In this document: piece by piece, positions 1-10,418 of the stretch
How the letters are laid out: the number at the start of each line of letters is the position of its first letter
Numbering within the stretch: the first letter of the stretch is position 1
DNA from: Zancudomyces culisetae
Lineage: Eukaryota; Kickxellomycota; Harpellomycetes; Harpellales; Legeriomycetaceae
Length of the DNA: 42,849 nt
Direction of reading: 5' to 3'
NCBI GenBank assembly: GCA_001969505.1
Contig: LSSK01000148.1
Span: 1-42,849 of the forward strand
Program-made: the position numbers and the translations under genes
The notes under the pieces: model-generated
The model's database searches: none
What the model was told of the DNA's origin: nothing
What the model saw: only the letters and a program-made list of their open reading frames with translations

Positions 1-110
1 TCCAACATTTGTGTGTATTCAACACTTTCTTTCATTGTAACTGATATATAAGCCCTTGGAGTTATATGAGCTAAAAAGCACATTAATACCGCACATCTAA
101 CACAACAGCG

Positions 111-2702
111 CTACATTTCAGTGATATCATCGTCGTCTAAATGACACTCATGTATATTATATGCGATACCCGGTCTACACCTGCCCTGCTCGTAAGTATT
201 ATTAGGCACAATTGTATTCCCATATCCGAAATAGCGTATCGCATCCTGGGCTCTCAATTTTCTGTGATAGATGTTATAGTTGTATCCTATTGGCACACCA
301 AACCTGAATTTGCTGGTATATCTGCTTAAATTTTGCTTGGTTCTACCTTCTGCGTTTGTGCTCCTTTTCTCAGAAGTCTTGTACAATCCTTTATTATACT
401 TGGCGTTGTATCTAGATCTGGTACGCTTCTTAACTTTTATGTTGTTACGCGCACGACAGGTCTTTTCTTTCATGTTATTGCGGAACTGACTCTCTTTAGA
501 ATTATTTTTTCTTCTATAATAACCCACATATTTGTGTGTACGTAGTCTAAATTTAGTATCAGACTTGAACTCAACATCTTTCTTTGATCTTTCTGAGGAA
601 TTGTCTAGTAGTTTATTATTCTGGTTTCTCCATACCTTATGTTTAATTCTTTGACATCTTTTTGGTACAGTTTTTGGGCGACCATGTAAGTGATTTTCCT
701 CGAGGTTTTTGAAATGTAGGTTATACAGGTGATTTTTGCCATAGCCATTAATGTTTTTACGACCAATGTACTTATTTGATGTGCTTTTAGTTAAGTGTTT
801 CTGGTATGGCTGCGGTTCCATCAAAATTCTAATATTTTTTATCCCGTTAAAGATCTTTTTTCTGCATACTCTGTTAGGTGTTTTGTCTTTATCTTTTTTC
901 TCTTTGCTTTCACGATACCCAATAGTTTGCAAAGTGTGTTTATCTAAAACCTCTGTGGGTGAAACACGTGAAATACTTTTGGCAACTTTCTGGGTACCAG
1001 TTGGAGAAGGTATGAATACCTTATCAAAAATTGATTCTGTGTATTTACTTGCTTTCTCTGTATTCACTATCAGCCTTATATTTCCCTGATCTTTACTTAC
1101 CCCATTAGCTGTCTCGGTAGTAATAAGATTCTCATACTCGCCAATAGCACGCAGTTTGTCATCAATATCGCTTTTCGCTGCTTTACCCACCCATTGGGGA
1201 GGTATTGTAGGCTCAATAGATATATTATCGGCAACACGAATGATGTGCTCAGGTGGTTCGTTTATTGAATTGTTTTGTGTATTTTGAACTACGTTTTCTA
1301 TACTTTCCATCTTGTGCTTACTCTCGGTTTTCTGTAAATTTGCTTTATGCCTTATAGTAGGTTTTTCTGAGAATACTAAAGTTGTGGAAGGACTGAAAGT
1401 GATTTTTGTCTCTCCAATACTGATATTACCTTCATTAGCATAGGTCAAATGTTCGTCGATTCTCATTGCATTGGTAAAGTAGGCATGAATATTGTCCCGA
1501 TCAAAAGTATCGGAATTGATATTTAATTTTTTCGGCAGAATAGACATAGATGTGGGTGTGGGTGTGGGTGTGAGCGTAATTGAAGATGTAGATGTAGATG
1601 TAGATGTAGGTGTAGGTGTAGGCGTAGACGTGGGTGTGTATTTATAAGCATTAGTACCAGAAAAAATACGAATAGTTTTTATCAATGTTGCAGTGTTATT
1701 ATCCTCGTTTGTACCTTTATGCATGGTTTTCTCGACTGCTTTAAAATAATCCAAATGTCCGTTTTTTATCTCTGGAGATGCTATGTATTCATTTTTTGTA
1801 GATTTAATTGAATTATGGCTCTTTTCTTCTGTTTTTATCTTTACATAGACACCAACCGTCATATCTTTTGTTGTGTTAATATCAGTGGGTGTATACTCAT
1901 TATTATTTGTACTATTCTGATGGTCATCATACTGATTCATATCTTCATCTTCATCTTCATCTTCACCTTCATCCTCATCATCCTCATCATAATAATCATT
2001 CTCATAATCAATATGTCCAGCATCATATTGATTGTCGTTTTTTCCAAACTGAATTGTGGTTGGTTCTTGAACAAAGCTGTTTTTTGAGTTCGTTATATAC
2101 ATAACATCGATCTCATATGTCCCTGTTGGTATTTTGTTATTCTTATTCCCATCTATGCCACTGCTTTGCTCTCCACCACTCTCGTCACTCCTGTAATACT
2201 TTTCAACACCGGACTCAGTACTGTCTACTATCGCGTCAGATGTTTTTTTCTCATCCATTTTAGTTGATAAATATGTGCTTGTATTTATGTGCGCATCCTC
2301 ACCCATTTCATAGTCGTCCTCTACCTCATAGTTTTCCTCACCTTCGTCAAGAATTACTATATCATCTGATACTATTTGTGCATTTCTGGTTATGGTACTA
2401 TTTTCAATTCCATTCGCATCATAATGAGAAAGATGTACAACTTCAACAGAATGCGGTAAACTGGGTTCTGCGGTGCCTTCTTCCCGAACTATACTTTCCC
2501 AATTATTTTTGTGCTTTATTTGAATGCTTGCCGCATATTTTTCGGAATGTCGTTTAGGAGTGTAAAAAGCCTTAAGAATATTGTTTTCATCAGATATAGC
2601 AAGCGTAGCTGTAACTAGATTTTCACTTTTATCTTCACTTCCATGTAATATTGATGTACATAATTGTACTACGCATAGACAAATTAAACCCTTGTAGAAC
2701 AT
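111..2702 (-). CDS. Secreted low-complexity protein with acidic N-half and basic C-third
   Basis: I do not recognise this gene. It is one uninterrupted 863-residue frame starting at an ATG, with no intron needed. Residues 1-21 form a clear signal peptide with a hydrophobic, Cys-containing core (LICLCVVQLC), so the product should enter the secretory pathway. The N-terminal half is rich in Asp, Glu, Asn, Ser and Thr, with an almost pure Asp/Glu run near residues 237-262. A Thr/Pro/Ser repeat lies near residues 355-390 and looks like an O-glycosylated or extended linker. From about residue 600 to 840 the chain becomes strongly Lys/Arg/Asn/Tyr-rich, with a few cysteines, and it ends in a short acidic tail. 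No second membrane segment or GPI signal is evident. Cell-wall, extracellular-matrix or effector roles are all possible; none is shown. Confidence 0.75.
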   Translation of the reverse strand: MFYKGLICLCVVQLCTSILHGSEDKSENLVTATLAISDENNILKAFYTPKRHSEKYAASIQIKHKNNWESIVREEGTAEPSLPHSVEVVHLSHYDANGIENSTITRNAQIVSDDIVILDEGEENYEVEDDYEMGEDAHINTSTYLSTKMDEKKTSDAIVDSTESGVEKYYRSDESGGEQSSGIDGNKNNKIPTGTYEIDVMYITNSKNSFVQEPTTIQFGKNDNQYDAGHIDYENDYYDEDDEDEGEDEDEDEDMNQYDDHQNSTNNNEYTPTDINTTKDMTVGVYVKIKTEEKSHNSIKSTKNEYIASPEIKNGHLDYFKAVEKTMHKGTNEDNNTATLIKTIRIFSGTNAYKYTPTSTPTPTPTSTSTSTSSITLTPTPTPTSMSILPKKLNINSDTFDRDNIHAYFTNAMRIDEHLTYANEGNISIGETKITFSPSTTLVFSEKPTIRHKANLQKTESKHKMESIENVVQNTQNNSINEPPEHIIRVADNISIEPTIPPQWVGKAAKSDIDDKLRAIGEYENLITTETANGVSKDQGNIRLIVNTEKASKYTESIFDKVFIPSPTGTQKVAKSISRVSPTEVLDKHTLQTIGYRESKEKKDKDKTPNRVCRKKIFNGIKNIRILMEPQPYQKHLTKSTSNKYIGRKNINGYGKNHLYNLHFKNLEENHLHGRPKTVPKRCQRIKHKVWRNQNNKLLDNSSERSKKDVEFKSDTKFRLRTHKYVGYYRRKNNSKESQFRNNMKEKTCRARNNIKVKKRTRSRYNAKYNKGLYKTSEKRSTNAEGRTKQNLSRYTSKFRFGVPIGYNYNIYHRKLRAQDAIRYFGYGNTIVPNNTYEQGRCRPGIAYNIHECHLDDDDITEM

Positions 2703-3689
2703 TATGTACCAGATATATTATTGACGTTTTCTGCAATTACCATCTAGTAAAAAAGAAAAAAATTGTTTTGCTTTTTGAGAACAAAAGTATAGATATTTGC
2801 TCACTAGTCTATATTTAAGCTAAATATAAAGAAAGCAGACAATTAAATTTTACATGCGACGTTAAACAGTGTATAAGTTCTCTTAAATAGAATCCATGGT
2901 TTTATATTATCCCAACACGTTACGATTAATTGATGTTGTATCCAAGTTTCTTTTATTAAATACACGATTGATAGGTAAAAAAAAAAAAGAAACAGGTACG
3001 CGTCGTGAATACTATCGCTATCATCACATCATATCTACAGTAAAAAAGGCTGCATAAGATATATTTTTATAGTTTGGAATCACTTTTGATTTAGTTGCTT
3101 TAATATTTAATTTAAATGCAGGATTTTAGTTAATAAATTAATGAAAAACATGTTTATGGAATACCCAAGAACACAGATGCAGAGAAATGTTTGCTTTCAC
3201 AGCTCAAATAGGTCAGTAAAAAAAAAGTTAATATCCCAACCAAGTAGCTTTCTATGCTATTTGTTTTTCGGGTTTTAACTAAGTTTATTTCCAGCTAACT
3301 CTGGCTGCACCAAAAGTTATTCAAATTTTTTTGGTAGACGTCGTAGCGGGTTCTCTACATGAACATTCAAGTATAGCTACAATCAAAAGATATTTTGTAT
3401 ACATACTGGTCTAGTATATCTTTATTTCATCCAAAGTTGTTGTCCTGGAAACTATATTTTTTTGCCTAGCTTTTCCAAATTGGTAGGTGTCCTTTGACAT
3501 CAATCAAATGTTTTAGTTTATTGGATTTTGGTTATAAAAAAACTTTTTTTATTGGATAAACTGCACAAAATTAAATTGAAAATGTGTTAATAAGTATAAA
3601 TGCGTAGCCAAATTCAAAATACCCATCTTTGATATTCTTGAACTGCTGGAATAATTAAAAAAAGACAAACTTAACAATATAGATTCACA
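2703..3689. other. Divergent intergenic region
   Basis: This AT-rich spacer of about 1 kb separates the divergently transcribed secreted-protein gene (-) and SBDS gene (+), so it should hold both promoters. I see homopolymer A/T tracts and one ACGCGT palindrome near 2998-3003, but no convincing exon, tRNA or mobile element. Confidence 0.5.
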
Positions 3690-4734
3690 ATGGTGATATT
3701 CATACCAAGCGGAAAGATACAGTAAGATATCCAACAGTTAGTTTACAGTACTATAGAATGTCTCTATTGGTTTTACAATGTGCCTACCTCAAGCATACTC
3801 AAAGTAAAAAAAATTAAGGAGCTAAACCGTATTAAATGTGGCAAATAGGTTGACAAATGTATCTATAGTTAGACTAAAAAAGGGAGGGAAAAGATTTGAG
3901 ATAGCCTGCTACAAAAACAAAGTTGCTGAATGGAGAAATGGAAAGTAAGTTAGAATTCTACCTTTGTAATTTTTATTTTTATCTGGTTCGTTTTCCAGAA
4001 TACCTCTCTCCTTGTCTACCTACAAAGAAAAGGATGAATATTTTGATTTCATTCATTTATCGTTATGTAAAAAAATAAATATGTGTATAAATAGCGAGAA
4101 AGATATTGACGAAGTTTTGCAGATTCATCAAATTTTTACAAACGTGTCAAAGGGCCAAGTTGCAAAAAGCACCGAGTTGACACAGGCTTTCAAAACAACT
4201 GAGCAAAAGGAAATAATTCAGGAAATACTGAAGAAAGGCGAAATTCAAATCACCGAAAAGGAACGCTCAATCCTCTTAGAATCGATGTTGAGAGATATTT
4301 GCGTGATAATTGCGACCAAATGTGTAAATCCAGCAACAAACAAGCCATATACAATCAAGATGATAGAAAAGGCTATTGTTGACGAACTTCATTATTCAGT
4401 AAAAATTAACCAAAGCGCAAAGAAGCAAGCATTGGATGTGATAAAGCTGCTACAGAGTAAGAAAAGCAAAGAATTTCCTATCAGACGGGTCCAGATGCGA
4501 TGTAAAGTCGTGTTTCCTGCCTTGCACAGAAAAATGCGGGAAAAGGTTGTTGGATTGGCTGTAACCATTGAGGAGGAGAGAAGAAATGATGAAAAATACG
4601 AAATGGTATGTTTAATTGATCCAGGACAATTCAGGCCTATTACTGAACTTATAAGCACTGAATGTAAGGATGAGGGTGAATGTAGTATCATGAGTATGTT
4701 TGATTCAAGGGAAGAGGATAGTGCGTTCCTTTAA
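3690..4734 (+). CDS. SBDS: SBDS/Sdo1 ribosome maturation protein (3 exons)
   Basis: This is the ribosome maturation factor that works with the GTPase EFL1 to release eIF6/Tif6 from late 60S subunits. The model joins 3690-3721, 3849-3944 and 4095-4734, giving 255 residues; the human protein has 250. The first exon encodes only [10 protein letters not shown] plus a split codon. Exon 2 gives the family block [20 protein letters not shown] and the WRNG motif. Exon 3 opens with [11 protein letters not shown] and carries [21 protein letters not shown] and the C-terminal [10 protein letters not shown] motif. Both introns (127 and 150 nt) have GTAAG donors. A downstream TTG at 4012 lies inside the second intron and is not the start. 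All three SBDS domains are present. The identification follows family knowledge; the splice sites are read directly. Confidence 0.93.
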
Positions 4735-4966
4735 ATGTTTTTTCCTTATATTATATTTTTTATTTTCATATGGTGATAAGTACATGAGTTTCCCGAGCTA
4801 GTAAAAAAATATCACTCGCCTATTTTTTGTAAGAATGGGTTTCTGGTGGATGTATAGAGTTTTACAAATAAAAGAGTTCAACTGAAAACCAAAACATTCC
4901 TATATAATAATAACAAGGTAGAATATAACACGTTGGGATGCGGGAGGCAGGCATAGAATATTTATT

Positions 4967-6413
4967 CTACAAATACTGCCGTAGATAAGCCTTTTGTTTA
5001 ATATCATTAAAGTCAATCGATGCATAAATATCCAGTATCATCTTCGAAGCAAGAAGAAGCTCAACATCGGTACAATCAAAAACCTCATACCAGCATCTAG
5101 GTAAAATCGAAACTTTAGGGCTGTGTTTCTTCTCTGCCAAATATATTGCTGCACAAGCTATTATACTTGGTTGAAATACTACATATACGATGCTATAATA
5201 TCTAATGAAATAAAGAAAAAAGTTATTTCATCATATTATAAACCCGATCTTTTACAGTATAACACAAATAAAGTCACACAAACAATATAAATAACGAAAA
5301 ATAAAGGCAATATGTAAAAAAAAAGCTTACGCATCATTCAAATAGTTCCACGCTAGCTGGAGTAGCCCGTCCTCGTCTATCAAACCCACACTTTGTAAAT
5401 AGTTTACCGCCAAGCCATAGGCGTGTTGTACCTGAACGTTAAATCCCAATCCTCTTAGTAATAGCAATTCAGCTCTAAACATGGAGTTTTTCGCGTCCAG
5501 AAATTCCTAGTTAATGTTTATTGAAAATTCAGCATTAGTTAGCAAAAATAAGAAAAAAAATAACCATATGAGGAGTTTACAGGTAAAAGAAAGCCCATTG
5601 TTGGGCAATGCACAAGAAAATACTTCCCTTCTCCTCTTCCTCCAATACTCTTTTGCAAAAAATAAATATAAAATATTTGTATGAGTTTGAATACAAAGCA
5701 TTACCGTTCCATGTATGTCCATCTCTTTCTCCTCGAGGCCAAAATCATATCTAATGAATGAATCTACTGTACAGATAATGGATTTTATTTTTCTAAGAGA
5801 TTCTTCCGTTTTCGTGGCCAAAAACAATGCACCCAGTGCTGTTTCCTAAACCAGTGATAAATAAACGATTCATATGAGCTTTTATTTGCGGAATTTATTA
5901 CCTGGATAACAATTCCCAACACCAACACCAATCCAAGAACAAAAACAAAAACAAAAACAAAAACAAAAACAAAAACAAATATCAACATGCAACTAAGAAG
6001 GTAATATAAAGAGGAAACAGTATTATAACAAAATATTGGCCAAGCAGCCTGAAACACGTACCTTAATTCCCAGTTGTTTAAAGCTTGTAACAAAATACAT
6101 TCGTTGAAAAAGTACCATTGCACTTGACATTACTACCTGGGGCCTAAACAAGTGGTATTGCGTCTTAAGTAAATAAATGCACATGCAAATACGATATATC
6201 TATAGTCTAAAGTTCGAGAAATGCAAATACTTTGGTTCAAAAATGTTCTTACAATCTCAATAGGATTCCAGCATTCTGTATGATACGACAGCCATAGCAT
6301 CGTAAATCAAATTCAGTACTCTCAGAAATCCCGTCTTTCCTACTCGGCGTGTTTACAAGCATTTCGTAGCTCACTGTCTGATTTAAAAGTGATAAACGAC
6401 TTTGATTTTCCAT
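4967..6413 (-). CDS. CCNL: Cyclin L-type cyclin (5 exons)
   Basis: This is an L-type cyclin, a partner of CDK11-like kinases linked to transcription and splicing. The five exons are 6253-6413, 6062-6143, 5705-5845, 5331-5506 and 4967-5201; phases close and give 264 residues. The start lies in MENQSRLSLLNQ. Family motifs are TPSRKDGIS, LRCYGCRIIQNAGILLRLPQ and the first cyclin box (VLFQRMYFVTSF, LATKTEESLRKIKSI). The second box contains LLRGLGFNVQVQHAYG, LAWNYLNDAYYS and QPSIIACAAIYLA. The chain ends shortly after the second cyclin box and lacks the long Arg/Ser-rich tail of animal cyclin L. The gene converges on SBDS with about 230 nt between stops. Cyclin K/T/C is the main alternative; the YGCRIIQNAGILLRLPQ block favours L. 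Confidence 0.87.
5936..5979. repeat. (AAAAAC)n microsatellite in a cyclin intron
   Basis: Roughly seven copies of a 6-nt AAAAAC unit lie inside cyclin intron 2 (5846-6061). They are seen directly in the sequence. Their translation produces a spurious Val/Phe-rich antisense reading frame that should be ignored. Confidence 0.9.
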
Positions 6414-6836
6414 TTTTTTTTGTAGCGTCTATGAAGTTTTCTTGTTTTCTATGTATATTTGTAGTATCTTGGTTTATTGCTTGCTAAAGCATTTTTCGCA
6501 TCTATAGAATTTATGTGTACAAAAGTCGGTCTTATTTTTTATTTACAGTATTAAGAACCAAAAAAATAATAAGCTGCTCATTTAAAGATTTTAATAGATC
6601 CAACAATTTTTTGCTTCAGCCAACCCAGTCTTTGAGAAATAAATAAATAAATAAATGGAAATAATAAAAAAAGAAAGCAAATAAAGCAAAGCATGTTTCT
6701 TTTTAAAGTGGCTCTTCCTTGCTAACTGTTCTATTATACAATACGTGCTAACGCACTACTAAAACGAAAAACACCTCTTTCTAGCTCCTCATTTCCTTCT
6801 ACAAGGTAAAAAACAATAAAATAAACCAGCTATAAT
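6414..6836. other. Spacer between cyclin L and DNAJC17-like gene
   Basis: This A/T-rich stretch of 423 nt contains the upstream region of the cyclin gene and the 3' flank of the J-protein gene, both on the minus strand. It includes an AATAAATAAATAAATGG stretch near 6640. I see no gene in it. Confidence 0.5.
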
Positions 6837-7703
6837 CTATAGCGAATTAATTTTATCTGATACATATTTTTCAAACTGTGAAAACGTCATATTGTAGTCG
6901 GGCATGTCTCTATAGTTGATATTTGCAAACAAGGATTTAACCTGAGGATTTGTGGACCAATCTAAGCTTGAAAATGTTTTTCTGGCATCTTGTATGTCGG
7001 GTTTTCCACCCGCTGGAGTCTTTTTTCTAATTTGTGCGCCCTCGCCATCAAAAGAATGTGCTCTTATGTGTACGGGGATCGCCTCAAAATTATCCAGTTT
7101 CCCCGCCAATATCTTTGAGACGCTCTGTTCCTCCTTAAAAATAATATGCGCAAACGCTCTGCTACCTAGGAGCACGTGCAAAACATCACCAAATTCCGAA
7201 GCAACCTCGAACAGGTCCTTTTCTCGAACATTAGCCATCACATTGGGATTCCATATTATCTTCACGGTTCTATTAATCTCATCATCAACTTCCTCATGAT
7301 TCTCTTCTTCGGGGTTTTTAAAACTTTTACGCATCTTTTTAAAGAATTTGTCGCGCTCCGTAATCATTGTTTCCTCCATAGGCTCTGCTGCCTTGGATTT
7401 GTTCTTCGCAAGAAATTCTTCACGCTCCAATTTCATCTTCATCTCATACCTTTTTTTGTTTTTCAACTGCTCTAGCTTGTTTCGTTCATATTTCTTCAGA
7501 TAGATTGCCCTGTTTTCATCGATTGATAGGAAATCAAAAGCCTTTTTAATTTCTACAAATTTTTCCTCGGAATTGGCTATTGTTGACCTATCTGGATGAT
7601 ACATCAAGGCCAAGCGCTTGTAGGCCCTGGAAATATCCTTGATAGACGCATTGTATTCTAATTCCAGAACCTTGTATGGGTCGAAATCTATTTTGCTAGC
7701 CAT
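6837..7703 (-). CDS. DNAJC17: DNAJC17/Cwf23-type J-domain plus RRM protein
   Basis: This is a single-exon gene of 288 residues; human DNAJC17 has 304. An N-terminal J domain spans about residues 8-70, with the HPD catalytic triad at 36-38 in YHPDRS, so it should stimulate Hsp70 ATPase. A Lys/Glu-rich helical stretch follows (KLEQLKNKKRYEMKMKLERE), then an RRM-like fold near 144-214 (TVKIIWNP, FGDVLHVLLGSRAFAHIIF). J domain plus RRM is the hallmark of the DNAJC17/Cwf23 family, spliceosome-associated co-chaperones. The C-terminus (SFSSLDW to SDKINSL) is family-variable. It is divergent with the CDK5RAP1 gene across 213 nt. The family call comes from architecture and motifs and is firm; the spliceosomal role is inferred from homologues. 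Confidence 0.88.
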   Translation of the reverse strand: MASKIDFDPYKVLELEYNASIKDISRAYKRLALMYHPDRSTIANSEEKFVEIKKAFDFLSIDENRAIYLKKYERNKLEQLKNKKRYEMKMKLEREEFLAKNKSKAAEPMEETMITERDKFFKKMRKSFKNPEEENHEEVDDEINRTVKIIWNPNVMANVREKDLFEVASEFGDVLHVLLGSRAFAHIIFKEEQSVSKILAGKLDNFEAIPVHIRAHSFDGEGAQIRKKTPAGGKPDIQDARKTFSSLDWSTNPQVKSLFANINYRDMPDYNMTFSQFEKYVSDKINSL

Positions 7704-7916
7704 GTGTTGGATTTCCGCAAAGTTAACTTGCTTTGTATCATATAGAAGGTTTTAGTGTTTGCCCTTGAAAATTGCTTTATGTTTTTTTTTTTTCGTTTAC
7801 TTAATTTGTATCACATTCCCAATTATAAAAAAGTTTTTTTTTTGATCTGACTGATTAAATTGACTATTTTTTAAAAAACTGCACTTCTTGAGTGTTAAAA
7901 CAGATTTAGAGATAAA
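7704..7916. promoter_or_regulatory. Compact bidirectional promoter region
   Basis: Only 213 nt separate the divergent ATGs of the DNAJC17-like (-) and CDK5RAP1 (+) genes, so both promoters must lie here or overlap the genes. The stretch contains two long T runs (near 7782-7793 and 7832-7841), typical of poly(dA:dT) nucleosome-depleted promoters. No specific factor site can be named. Confidence 0.5.
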
Positions 7917-8801
7917 ATGATTAAAACACTAAGGACTGGAAACAATCTGATACTAAAATCCCAATTGGGATTAATTCGAAACTTATCTGGAACGACAAAC
8001 CTGTTTTCGGAGGCGAATGCTAAAAACATAAAACAAACAAGGGCTACATCCAGAGCACTCGATCCCAAAGACAAGGCAAAATCAAAAATAGTATTCAGTA
8101 ATAGGGCAAATGGACCTAATTTAGATGATTTTATGTTTGTAAACAATCAAAATGCTGAAAAGGTTCCATACTTAGAAACAGTTACCGATTGGGGTGAAAA
8201 TAGAAAGTTCTTTGTAGAGGTATACGGATGCCAAATGAATTTCAACGACACAGAGATTCTTATTTCAGTTATGCAGCAAGCTGGGTATAAAAGAACAATG
8301 AAAATGGAGGAAGCAGATGTGGTTTTCTTGATAACGGTTAGTTTTATCTATAATACTATTTGTGATGTTTACATTCGAGTACCGATTACTTGTCTTGGAG
8401 GATAATAATGTGAACCTTTGTCATTCAAAGTCACACCGATATAATCTATTTTACTACTGAAAACATAAGTACGAGTATATTTTAACGCCTTTTACTGCTA
8501 AACCTGTATTATTTAGTGCTCCATTAGAGAAAAAGCGGAAAATAAAATATGGCACAGGCTACATGAGCTTAAGGCGATGAGACAGAAGCGCTCTAAAAAG
8601 ATATCCAACAGTGATGACAAAGCAGGAATATCAGGGAAAGCGCCAATGGTTGGCGTACTTGGGGTAATATTTACTATATATTTTCACTTATTTAAAGATT
8701 TTAAACAAAATTAGTAGGCAATGTGATGCCTTCCTCCCTCTCAGAGTGGGGATTATCAAGCGCAAATATGGATTTGGTTCAATTTATTTAATTTAACTAT
8801 T

Positions 8802-8833
<32 letters not shown>

Positions 8834-10354
8834 GTGTGGTATGGTATGGTATATATGTGTGATGTAGAGATGTTTCAAATAACAATGTATACCTGAATTA
8901 CCTGAAATAGTGCATGGCCGAAAGATTAAAGGATAAGCTACTTGACCAGGACAAGATGGTGGATATAGTGTGTGGTCCAGATGCATATCGAAGTATTCCT
9001 CGATTGTTATCCATAAGAAGACTGACTAACCAGGGAACAGCAAATGTAATGCTGTCAGCGGATGAAACGTACGCAGATATTACTCCTGTACGGTTGGACG
9101 AAAACAGTGTTAGTGCGTTTTTGAGCATAATGCGTGGGTGCAACAATATGTGCAGCTATTGTATTGTTCCATTTACAAGAGGTGTAGAACGGAGTAGGGA
9201 TGTGGATAGCATAGCAGGGGAAGTACATGGGCTCCGTGAACAGGGCGTCAAAGAAATAGTTCTACTAGGTCAAAATGTGAATTCGTACAGAGATACTTCA
9301 GTGAGCAAGCTTTATCCGAGCCTTCCTGCGTTAAATGATACTACGGATGTGAATAATGATGGCGGTAACCAATTGAGTCGAGGATTTACATCCCTACACA
9401 AGAGAAGAGCGCATGAAAACACGCGCTCATTTGCGGATCTGTTGGAGGTAGTAGCAAAAGTAGACCCAGAATCACTCCGAGTTTCATTCACTTCGCCACA
9501 TCCAAAAGACTTTCCTGATAGTGTTCTCGCGACCATCCGGGATAATGTCAATATTTCAAGAAATATACACCTTCCCGCACAGGCAGGAAGTGATACTGTG
9601 CTACAAAGAATGCGTAGAGGATACACATTTGATTCGTATTTAAGATTGGTTGAAAATATTCACAAATTCATTCCTGACGCCACGTTGAGCACAGATATGA
9701 TTGTCGGATTTTGTGGCGAAACGGACGAAGAGTTTAAACAGACACTTAGACTTATGGAATTGGTTCAATTCGATATGGCATACATGTTTGCTTATAGGTA
9801 AGATAATTTCGTACTATCGAATAAACTATAACTTTATACTGGATTTCATACTCGATACTCCATCAAGAATATATATAAATATACATTAACTGTAAAAAAT
9901 ACAATTTAACAAAATATAAAATAATAAAATAATAAAATAATAAAATAATAAAATAAAACAAATCAAAATAAATAGCTTGAGAGAAAAGACTCACGCACAT
10001 AGAAATTACAAAGATGATGTGAGTCCAGAGGTGAAACAAGAAAGGTTACAAGCCATGATAGAACTATTTCACACCTTGGCCAGGGAAAAGAATAAGAAAT
10101 ACATCGGGAATAAAGTACTGGTATTAGTAGAAGGTGCGAACTATAACCCAAATGACCACAAAAGCGTCTATGGAAAAGACCAGTATAACCACAAAGTGTT
10201 TCTCCTTCCAGATAGCAATAATCCTACTTCATTTAGCTCGTTCAAAAGGGGCGATTTTGTAACCGCCAAAGTTATCTCGTCTTCCTCGACTTCCTTGACA
10301 GCAGAAGCTATACAGGCGTCGACAATTTCCCAGTATTACAACGCACTTGTTTGA
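7917..10354 (+). CDS. CDK5RAP1: CDK5RAP1-like mitochondrial tRNA methylthiotransferase (4 exons)
   Basis: This radical-SAM methylthiotransferase converts i6A37 to ms2i6A37 in mitochondrial tRNAs. Exons are 7917-8336, 8517-8663, 8911-9797 and 9976-10354; phases close to give 610 residues, and human CDK5RAP1 is about 600. The N-terminus is basic and Ser-rich with few acidic residues, fitting a mitochondrial presequence. The UPF0004 domain has its three Fe-S cysteines at 105 (YGCQMNFNDTE), 141 (CSIREKAENKIW) and 190 (CMAERL). The radical-SAM triad is C266/C270/C273 in RGCNNMCSYC, followed by VPFTRGVERSR, LLGQNVNSYRD and LPAQAGSDTVLQRMRRGY. A TRAM-like domain ends the protein. CDK5RAP1-type features include AGPDAYR-like CGPDAYRSIPRLL, the LSRGFT insert and AHRNYKDDV. 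It converges on the next gene with 64 nt between stops. Confidence 0.94.
8806..8833. repeat. (TG)n microsatellite in CDK5RAP1 intron 2
   Basis: About 14 TG dinucleotides lie within the second intron (8664-8910). An apparent His/Thr-rich reading frame over them on the opposite strand is a repeat artefact. Confidence 0.9.
9913..9957. repeat. AATAAAAT tandem repeat in CDK5RAP1 intron 3
   Basis: This is a short 8-nt-period A/T repeat of about five units, just upstream of the intron 3 acceptor at 9974-9975. It makes the acceptor region almost pure A/T. Confidence 0.85.
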
Positions 10355-10418
10355 AATGGTATTTAGAACTACGAGTAACTTTGCCTTCACCCATCCCCTC
10401 CTCTCCTCACATTCTTTT

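Noticed and set aside
1815-2104. Plus-strand hydrophobic and His-rich ORFs
   Set aside because: They are antisense translations of the Asp/Glu repeat region of the secreted-protein gene.
4012-4094. Upstream part of a TTG-initiated SBDS frame
   Set aside because: It lies between a GTAAGT donor at 3945 and the acceptor at 4094; splicing restores the family alignment (WRNG followed by EKDIDEVLQ) exactly.
5785-6123. 112-codon minus-strand frame with Val/Phe repeats
   Set aside because: It reads through cyclin intron 2 and its AAAAAC microsatellite in a frame different from the coding exons.
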